Assembly (NCBI GenBank): GCA_012517865.1
Contig: JAAYUC010000009.1
Location: 1-64,000 of the forward strand
Length of the DNA: 64,000 nucleotides
Origin: Chloroflexota bacterium
Lineage (GTDB): Bacteria > Chloroflexota > Anaerolineae > Anaerolineales > Anaerolineaceae
Direction: 5' to 3'
Notes under the pieces: model-generated
Told to the model about the DNA's origin: nothing
Seen by the model: the letters and a program-made list of their open reading frames with translations, nothing else
Database searches by the model: none
Position numbers and translations under genes: made by a program
In this document: positions 59,000 through 64,000 of the stretch, one piece after another
How positions within the stretch are numbered: position 1 is the stretch's first letter
How the letters are laid out: the number at the start of each line of letters is the position of its first letter

Positions 59000-59695
59000 T
59001 CAGGCCGCGGAGCGCCCCGCCCGGTAGGGGCCAAATTTGCGATAAGCCTCTGGTTTGGCGCGGCTCAGGCGTTCGGTGGCCGGGCTGAGCAGGTAAAAAC
59101 CGCCGTTGCGGTGTAATAAGGGGATGCGCCGGCGGGCCTGGATGAAAGCCTCGCGCATTTCTTCCGAAAGGTAATAGTAAGAGTCGTAATCCTCCGGGCA
59201 GTCTGCCAGCAGCTGGTCGTAGGTCTGGATGAACTCGGCGCGGAAGTCTGTGCTTACCGCGTCCAGATGGCTGAGCAGCCAGCAATACGGCTCAAAATCC
59301 CAATGGTAAGCCAGCCCGATAAAGCGGTCGTCCGCGGTGATGTAGGGGAAGAAGGGGAACTGCCGGCAGCTGACGCTGCGGTATTCGCGCTGGCAGGCCT
59401 GGGGGCCCAGGCAGGCCAGCAGGCGCATATGGGCGGGCGTGTCGGCCTGAAGGCGGCCGGGGTCTTCCGGCTCGGAGGCGCACTCGTCGCCGCGCCAGGG
59501 GTGCCAGCGCGCGGTGCGCGCGCGCAGGTACTCCCATTCCTCGAGGTAGGCGGCCGGTACAGCCCAGCAGATATCGCAGCAGAAGGGGATGCCGCGCGGA
59601 TTGTGTGGCGCACAGCGCAAGCCGCAGTCGAAGCTGGTGGCAGGCGCGTTAAAGCCGGCGTAGAGCGCGGGAATGTTGAGCGGTGGCCTGGACAT
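59000..59695 (-). CDS. YkgJ-like cysteine-cluster protein
   Basis: A 231-residue cytoplasmic protein. Its N-terminal part has C-G-L-R-C, then C-C-D-I-C, and later C-L-G-P-Q-A-C and S-V-S-C-R-Q-F-P, the pattern of YkgJ/CxxCxxCC proteins thought to bind zinc or an iron-sulphur cluster. The remainder is unrecognised. The ATG follows TACAAT by 6 nt without a Shine-Dalgarno, so a leaderless transcript is likely. Confidence 0.75.
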   Translation of the reverse strand: MSRPPLNIPALYAGFNAPATSFDCGLRCAPHNPRGIPFCCDICWAVPAAYLEEWEYLRARTARWHPWRGDECASEPEDPGRLQADTPAHMRLLACLGPQACQREYRSVSCRQFPFFPYITADDRFIGLAYHWDFEPYCWLLSHLDAVSTDFRAEFIQTYDQLLADCPEDYDSYYYLSEEMREAFIQARRRIPLLHRNGGFYLLSPATERLSRAKPEAYRKFGPYRAGRSAA

Positions 59696-59701
59696 GCGTT
59701 C

Positions 59702-59707
59702 ATTGTA
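59702..59707 (-). promoter_or_regulatory. -10 box, leaderless promoter of the YkgJ-like gene
   Basis: TACAAT, 6 nt before the ATG at 59695. Confidence 0.4.
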
Positions 59708-59766
59708 TCAGGATGACGAGTTTTCGTCATTGCGAAGGAGCGTCAGCGACTGTGGCAATCTGCCCC

Positions 59767-60035
59767 CGTTCTTGCATGGTCTCCCGACCATGCAAGGCGC
59801 CTGACCGTTAGGTCTCCCTTTTTCAACGAGCGCAAAAACGGAGACCTAAAGGTCATCTACCCCGCTCGGTGAGGACACCGGCGGGAACACGGGTTTTCGT
59901 CATTGCCTCGTTCTTGCATGGTCTCCCGACCATGCAAGGCGCTTGACCGTTAGGTCTCCCTTTTTCAACGAGCGCAAAAATGGAGACCTAAAGGTCATCT
60001 ACCTCGCTCGGAGAGGACGCCGGCGGGAACACGGG
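59767..60035. repeat. Tandem 127-bp repeat with two hairpins per unit
   Basis: Two copies, 59767-59893 and 59909-60035, period 142 bp, with 5 differences in 127. Each unit has hairpin A, an 11-bp stem with loop TCCC (59771-59796 in copy 1), and hairpin B, a 10-bp stem extended by 5 bp across one mismatch (59802-59855). The spacer and the left flank carry a GTTTTCGTCATTGC sequence like a common dispersed repeat. No reading frame of note runs through it, and it lies beside tRNA-Gly. It is too long and too few-copied to be CRISPR. Confidence 0.85.
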
Positions 60036-60103
60036 GACATTGTACCCCCTGAGGGTGTTCAAGCCGGCTGATACTTGGAAAATCAGGTGTGTTAAAAGGA
60101 AAA

Positions 60104-60175
60104 AGCGGGCGACCGGATTCGAACCGGCGAATGTTAGCTTGGAAGGCTAATGCCTTACCACTTGGCGACGCCCGC
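60104..60175 (-). tRNA. tRNA-Gly (anticodon TCC)
   Basis: A full cloverleaf on the minus strand: acceptor GCGGGCG/CGCCCGC, D-stem GCC/GGC, anticodon stem TTAGC/GCTAA around CTTCCAA (anticodon TCC), T-arm GCCGG-TTCGAAT-CCGGT. The discriminator is T and no CCA is encoded. A T-rich stretch follows on the minus strand. Confidence 0.95.
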
Positions 60176-60242
60176 GTGCACTATATTTTATGCAATTCGC
60201 AGCCCGGCGTCAATGCCGGCGCCGCGTCAAACCTATGCCAGT

Positions 60243-61679
60243 CTACTGCCTCAACAACTCCAAAAGCAGCTCGCGGGTGCGTTTGGGGTCGGCTTTTCCG
60301 CCTGTGCGGCGCATCACCTGCCCCACAAACCACCCCAGCAGGCTTTCCTTGCCAGCCCTAAAGTTCTGCATTTCAGAGGGGGATTCTTCCAGAATGGCGG
60401 CGATTTGCTGGCGCAGGGTGTCTTCATCCGCGATTAACCCCAGGCCTTCGTCCGCGACAATTTGCGAGGCTTTCCCCGCTCCGGCTTCCACTCTGGCAAG
60501 CAGGCTTTTGCCAGTGGCTGGATTAATCTTTCCGCCTTCCACCAACTGGATAATTTCCGCCAGGTCCGCCGGTCGCAGGCGCAGTTCAGCGGCGCTCTTG
60601 CCGGTGTCGTTCATCAGGCGGATGAGGTCATTCATCATCCAATTGGAGACGAGCTTTGCCGCGCCGCCGCAAAGCTGCACGCTTTCCTCGTAGTAATCCG
60701 AGAGCCCGCGTTCGCTGGTCAGAATTTCCGCGTCGTAGGCTGAAAGCTGGTAATCCTGGATAAAGCGCGCGCGCCGGGCGAGCGGCAGTTCCGGCAGGCT
60801 GTTTTGCACCGCCGCGATTTCCGCGGCTGTCAGCACCACGGGCAGCAGGTCGGGCTCGCGGAAGTAGCGGTAGTCGGCCTCTGTTTCCTTGGAGCGCATT
60901 TTGCGCAGAGTGCCGGTATCGGCGTCCCAATCCAAGGTGTAGGATTCGATGCGCTGGCCGGCTTCCACAGCGTCAATCTGGCGCTTGGCTTCTTCGCTAA
61001 TCGCCTGGCGCACCGCGTCGATGGAATTGACGTTCTTAATTTCTGTTTTGGTGTTCAGCATGCTGCTGCCGGCTTCGCGGATGGAAACGTTCGCGTCGCA
61101 GCGCAGGTGTCCGCGCTCCATATCCGCTTCTGAAACGCCAATCCAGCGCAGCAGCTGACGCAGCTGCGTGAGGTACTGGGCGGCTTCCTCGCCTGAGCGC
61201 AAATCGGGCTCGGTGACCATCTCCACCAGCGGCACGCCGCAGCGGTTGAAGTCCACCAGGCGTTCGCCGCGATCAATCTTGGTTTTGCCGGCGTCCTCCT
61301 CCAGGTGCAGTTTGTGGATTCGCACGCGCCGCTCGGAACCGTCGGGCATGCGCAGGTCCATGTAACCGCCCTTGCCGATGGGTTCGTCGAACTGGGTAAT
61401 CTGGTAGCCTTTGGGCAGGTCCGGGTAAAAGTAGTTTTTGCGGTCAAAGTAAGAGATTGGATTGATTTCGGCGTGCATGGCGGCGGCCAGCAGCGCGCCT
61501 TTTCGCACAGCTTCAGCGTTCAGAACGGGGAGCACGCCGGGCAGGCCGCTGCAGACCGGGCAGATGTTGGTATTCGGCGGCGCGCCCCACGAATCCGCCT
61601 TGCAAGAGCAGAAAATTTTGCTGGCGGTGTTCAGCTGAATGTGCGTTTCCAGGCCGATGACAATTTCGTAAGTTTTCAT
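60243..61679 (-). CDS. gatB: Aspartyl/glutamyl-tRNA amidotransferase subunit B
   Basis: A 478-residue subunit of GatCAB, which phosphorylates mischarged Glu- or Asp-tRNA before amidation. It begins Y-E-I-V-I-G-L-E-T-H and has the zinc site F-C-S-C ... C-P-V-C-S-G-L-P-G. Y-P-D-L-P-K-G-Y-Q and G-V-P-L-V-E-M-V-T-E-P-D follow. The C-terminal YqeY-like tail is present. The ATG at 61679 overlaps the gatA stop (ATGA) with GAGGTGA upstream. A longer frame to 61727 is rejected for this reason. Confidence 0.97.
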   Translation of the reverse strand: MKTYEIVIGLETHIQLNTASKIFCSCKADSWGAPPNTNICPVCSGLPGVLPVLNAEAVRKGALLAAAMHAEINPISYFDRKNYFYPDLPKGYQITQFDEPIGKGGYMDLRMPDGSERRVRIHKLHLEEDAGKTKIDRGERLVDFNRCGVPLVEMVTEPDLRSGEEAAQYLTQLRQLLRWIGVSEADMERGHLRCDANVSIREAGSSMLNTKTEIKNVNSIDAVRQAISEEAKRQIDAVEAGQRIESYTLDWDADTGTLRKMRSKETEADYRYFREPDLLPVVLTAAEIAAVQNSLPELPLARRARFIQDYQLSAYDAEILTSERGLSDYYEESVQLCGGAAKLVSNWMMNDLIRLMNDTGKSAAELRLRPADLAEIIQLVEGGKINPATGKSLLARVEAGAGKASQIVADEGLGLIADEDTLRQQIAAILEESPSEMQNFRAGKESLLGWFVGQVMRRTGGKADPKRTRELLLELLRQ

Positions 61680-63280
61680 GCTTTCACCTCGCTGCCGCGC
61701 AGCGCCTGCGGTTGTACCGCGCGCCATTCCGCGTCCCGGGTAGCCTGTTCGTACGCGTAAGCCGCCCGCAGAATGATATCTTCGCGGAAATCCATGCCAA
61801 AAAACTGCACGCCGATGGGCAGCCCTTGCGGGTCCAGGCCGGCGGGAATGCTGACAGCCGGGATGCCGGCGTGATTGCCGGCCACAGTCATCTGGTCGGA
61901 GTACTGCATCAGGACTGAATCGCCCATCACCTCGCCGCGGCGGAAAGCGGTGGTCGGTGTGGTGGGCGTCAGCAGCGCGTCCAGGCGGTACGCGCCGTTG
62001 GGGTCAAAGGCGCGTTCAAAGTCCGAACGAATCATCGAGCGCACGCGCAGGGCTTTTTGATAGTATTGGGCGCTGTGCTGTGCCGCGCTCACGTACATGC
62101 CCATCAGGATGCGCAGCTTGGGCTGCAGCCCAAAGCCTTCGGCGCGCGTGGCGCGGTAAAGTTCGCTCAGGTCCAGGGCTGGTTTCCTGGCGCGGTAGCC
62201 GTACTTGACGCCGTCGAAGCGGTGCAGGTTGGAAGCCGCTTCCACGCGGGAAATGACAAAATAAGCAGGGATGCCGTGGCGGGCATTGGGCATCGGCACG
62301 TTTTCTACGATTTCCGCGCCGAGCTGCGCCAGCACTTCAGCTACAGCGCGTACAGAAGTGTTCATCTCCGGTTGAATGGCCTGAATGCTCATTTCACCGG
62401 TCAGGGTGTCTGGATAGGTGATGTGGTCATAATCCGGCGAAATTCCAATACGCATTCCGCGCACGCCTTCTTCCAGCGCTGCCAGATAGTCCGGTACCGG
62501 AGCAACCGCGCTGGTGCTGTCTTTGGGGTCGGCGCCCGCCAGCACCTGCAGCATCAGGGCCGCGTCTCTCACGTCGCGCGCCAGCGGACCAGGGCAGTCC
62601 AGCGAGGAGCCAAAGGCAATCAGGCCGTAGCGGGAAGTGCGGCCGTAGGTGGGTTTCAGGCCGACCACTCCGCAGAACGCCGCCGGCTGGCGGATGGAGC
62701 CGCCGGTATCCGTGCCAAGGGAAAGCGGCACTTCGCGGGCGGCCACAGAAGCGGCCGAACCGCCGGAGGAACCGCCCGTGACGCGCTCGGTGTTCCACGG
62801 GTTATTCGGGTGCGGTTGAAAAGCGCTGGATTCACTTGAGGAACCGTAGGTGAATTCATCCAGGTTGGTTTTACCGATAATGAGCGCGCCGGCCTGCGCC
62901 AGACGCTCCACCGTTGTGGCCGTATACGGCGGCCGGAAATTGTACAAAATGCGGGAAGCGGCTGTGGTGGTGGTGCCCTGCACGCAAAAGATGTCTTTAA
63001 TCGAAACCGGCACACCAGCCAGCAGACCAGGGTCTTCGCCGCGCTCGAGCCGTGCCCGCACCTGCTCCGCCTGTCTGCGGGCAAGGTCCGCGGAGACTTC
63101 TATAAAGGCATGCACCTTGCTTTCTTCAGCGGGGTCAGAGGTTTTGGGTTCCAGGCTGCCAGGAACGCCGTCCACCGCGGCAATCTGCTTCAGGTGGTCC
63201 TCCAGAACCTCCAGCGGAGAAAGCAAACCAGCGCGCACTTTTTGCGCAATTTGATAGGCCGAGAGTTGAATGCTGCTCAT
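61676..63280 (-). CDS. gatA: Aspartyl/glutamyl-tRNA amidotransferase subunit A
   Basis: A 534-residue amidase-signature subunit of GatCAB, which releases ammonia from glutamine. The Lys-cisSer-Ser triad is seen in P-V-S-I-K-D, L-G-T-D-T-G-G-S-I-R-Q-P-A and G-G-S-S-G-G-S-A. It is coupled by 4-bp ATGA overlaps to gatC before it and gatB after it. It is somewhat longer than many GatA proteins (about 485). Confidence 0.97.
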   Translation of the reverse strand: MSSIQLSAYQIAQKVRAGLLSPLEVLEDHLKQIAAVDGVPGSLEPKTSDPAEESKVHAFIEVSADLARRQAEQVRARLERGEDPGLLAGVPVSIKDIFCVQGTTTTAASRILYNFRPPYTATTVERLAQAGALIIGKTNLDEFTYGSSSESSAFQPHPNNPWNTERVTGGSSGGSAASVAAREVPLSLGTDTGGSIRQPAAFCGVVGLKPTYGRTSRYGLIAFGSSLDCPGPLARDVRDAALMLQVLAGADPKDSTSAVAPVPDYLAALEEGVRGMRIGISPDYDHITYPDTLTGEMSIQAIQPEMNTSVRAVAEVLAQLGAEIVENVPMPNARHGIPAYFVISRVEAASNLHRFDGVKYGYRARKPALDLSELYRATRAEGFGLQPKLRILMGMYVSAAQHSAQYYQKALRVRSMIRSDFERAFDPNGAYRLDALLTPTTPTTAFRRGEVMGDSVLMQYSDQMTVAGNHAGIPAVSIPAGLDPQGLPIGVQFFGMDFREDIILRAAYAYEQATRDAEWRAVQPQALRGSEVKA

Positions 63281-63603
63281 TTCGCCTCCTCACCGCCGCG
63301 GCGGAAATCCGGGACGCGAAAGTATTCTCCGTTGCTTTCCGGCGCCAGAGCAAGGATTGCCGCGGAATCGGGGAAGGGTAGCCATTCGTCCGGTCGGGGA
63401 GGGTTGCCCTGACAATCCAACCCGTGCAGGCTGGGCTGCACGCCCTCTGCCAGTTTAATCTCACTCAATTCCTTAACCGCCGCCAGCTGGTGATTGAGTT
63501 CCGTGCGCAGATACTCGCTTTCTTCGGGGGTCAGCTCCAGGGCGGCCAAAGTGACCAGCTTGGCAAATAATTCCGGCGTGATGTAGTCAGGCGTCATAAA
63601 CAC
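63277..63603 (-). CDS. gatC: Aspartyl/glutamyl-tRNA amidotransferase subunit C
   Basis: A 108-residue subunit that stabilises GatA-GatB. It starts Y-I-T-P-E-L-F-A-K-L and ends with the F-R-V-P motif of GatC. AAGGAA lies before the ATG. First gene of the gatC-gatA-gatB operon; this implies that Gln-tRNA and/or Asn-tRNA are made by the indirect route. Confidence 0.93.
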   Translation of the reverse strand: MFMTPDYITPELFAKLVTLAALELTPEESEYLRTELNHQLAAVKELSEIKLAEGVQPSLHGLDCQGNPPRPDEWLPFPDSAAILALAPESNGEYFRVPDFRRGGEEAK

Positions 63604-63629
63604 TTCCTTTTGTCATTGCGTTACGCGTT

Positions 63630-63635
63630 ATTATA
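63630..63635 (-). promoter_or_regulatory. -10 box of the gatCAB operon
   Basis: TATAAT on the minus strand 26 nt before the gatC ATG at 63603; it faces away from the divergent promoter at 63700. Confidence 0.5.
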
Positions 63636-63699
63636 ACAAGTTTCCAGCCGCGCCTGCTGAAAGCTCTCCGGCTCTGTGTGGTTTGCCCGCCTGAATGCT

Positions 63700-63705
63700 A
63701 TAATC
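63700..63705 (+). promoter_or_regulatory. Extended -10 box, leaderless membrane-glycosyltransferase promoter
   Basis: TGC-TATAAT is followed by 8 nt and then ATG 63714, the same layout as the glycerophosphodiesterase promoter. Confidence 0.55.
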
Positions 63706-63713
63706 TCCAGGTA

Positions 63714-64000
63714 TGGAGACCGTAATGACTCCAGCCATCCCGAGCAAACAAAAAAAACGCCTCGACCCGCGACATTGGGGCGCGGAAAACTGGTTTTTCG
63801 CGGCCGGCCTGGCACTCTACCTGCTGACCCGCTTTATCCAGCTGGATAAATTTCCCATCTTTTTCTTCACCGATGAAGCCGTGCAGACCATGTCGGCAGT
63901 GGACCTCATCGCGCGCGGCTTTAAGGACACAGCCGGCCGCCTGCTGCCGGTTTACTTTGAGAACGGCGGTCAGTACAACCTGAGCCTGTCCGTGTACTTG
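63714..64000 (+). CDS. ArnT/PMT-like membrane glycosyltransferase (N-terminal part)
   Basis: The first 95 codons, cut by the right edge. A basic N-terminus is followed by a transmembrane helix (W-F-F-A-A-G-L-A-L-Y-L-L) and then F-F-T-D-E-A in the first extracytoplasmic loop. That acidic pair in this position is the catalytic signature of dolichyl-phosphate-mannose-type (GT39/ArnT-like) transferases. The donor and acceptor are unknown. ATG 63714 is 8 nt after TGC-TATAAT; a second ATG at 63726 is possible. Confidence 0.75.

Noticed and set aside
59767..60035. Possible CRISPR array
   Set aside because: Only two units of 127 bp with a 15-bp spacer that is itself part of a dispersed repeat; no cas genes.
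63621..63815. 64-codon minus-strand frame at the right end
   Set aside because: It runs antisense through the promoter and start of the membrane glycosyltransferase gene.

Overview
The window looks like a chromosome segment of a Chloroflexota bacterium, most likely class Anaerolineae or a relative. This rests on style and gene content, not on a marker phylogeny. The signs are moderately high GC, many lipoproteins with long Thr/Pro linkers after the lipobox, a CpXC-domain protein, an ATP-cone/uridine-kinase fusion, secreted proteins with a C-terminal L-P-x4-(K/R) tail, and several genes whose start codon lies only 6-8 nt after a TATAAT-like -10 box. No phage, transposon or CRISPR array was seen.

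Left part (1-18 kb): a truncated sugar-binding lipoprotein gene; a signalling cluster (CpXC protein, FHA/winged-helix regulator, membrane-tethered Ser/Thr kinase); a GH3-like membrane protein coupled to a glycerophosphodiesterase; an OmpR-type two-component pair; an ATP-cone nucleoside kinase; two tandem cysteine-rich lipoproteins; the frr-uppS-cdsA operon; phosphoglucomutase, a nitroreductase and a SIMPL lipoprotein.

Middle (18-35.5 kb): a four-gene DNA-end-processing operon (NurA, a HAS-barrel-like protein, HerA, a Rad50/SbcC ATPase) of archaeal type but without Mre11. Opposite it runs a long minus-strand run (Memo-like protein, lipoprotein, PriA, phosphoribosyltransferase, MFS carrier, nucleotidyltransferase), preceded by a LysM/M23 peptidase gene. 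A 2H phosphoesterase and a YcaQ-type DNA glycosylase follow.

Accessory part (35.5-47.7 kb): small, mostly singly transcribed genes, several visibly AT-richer than their surroundings. They encode an orphan DUF35 protein with a broken duplicate of its 3' end, a DUF2892 protein, a P-loop kinase, PhhB, two small membrane proteins, a Rieske ferredoxin, a solitary PD-(D/E)XK nuclease, a GNAT, an ICMT-like methyltransferase, a TetA-like efflux pump, a structured RNA leader, a zinc-ribbon protein, a DODA-type dioxygenase, a VOC protein and tryptophanase.

Right part (47.7-64 kb): PlsY with a membrane glycosyltransferase; an ABC exporter; three secreted proteins (unknown, kelch-repeat, beta-helix/Ig-like) sharing the C-terminal tail; a DUF998 protein; a YkgJ-like cysteine protein; a 127-bp hairpin-bearing tandem repeat beside tRNA-Gly(TCC); the gatCAB operon; and the start of a membrane glycosyltransferase gene running off the right edge.
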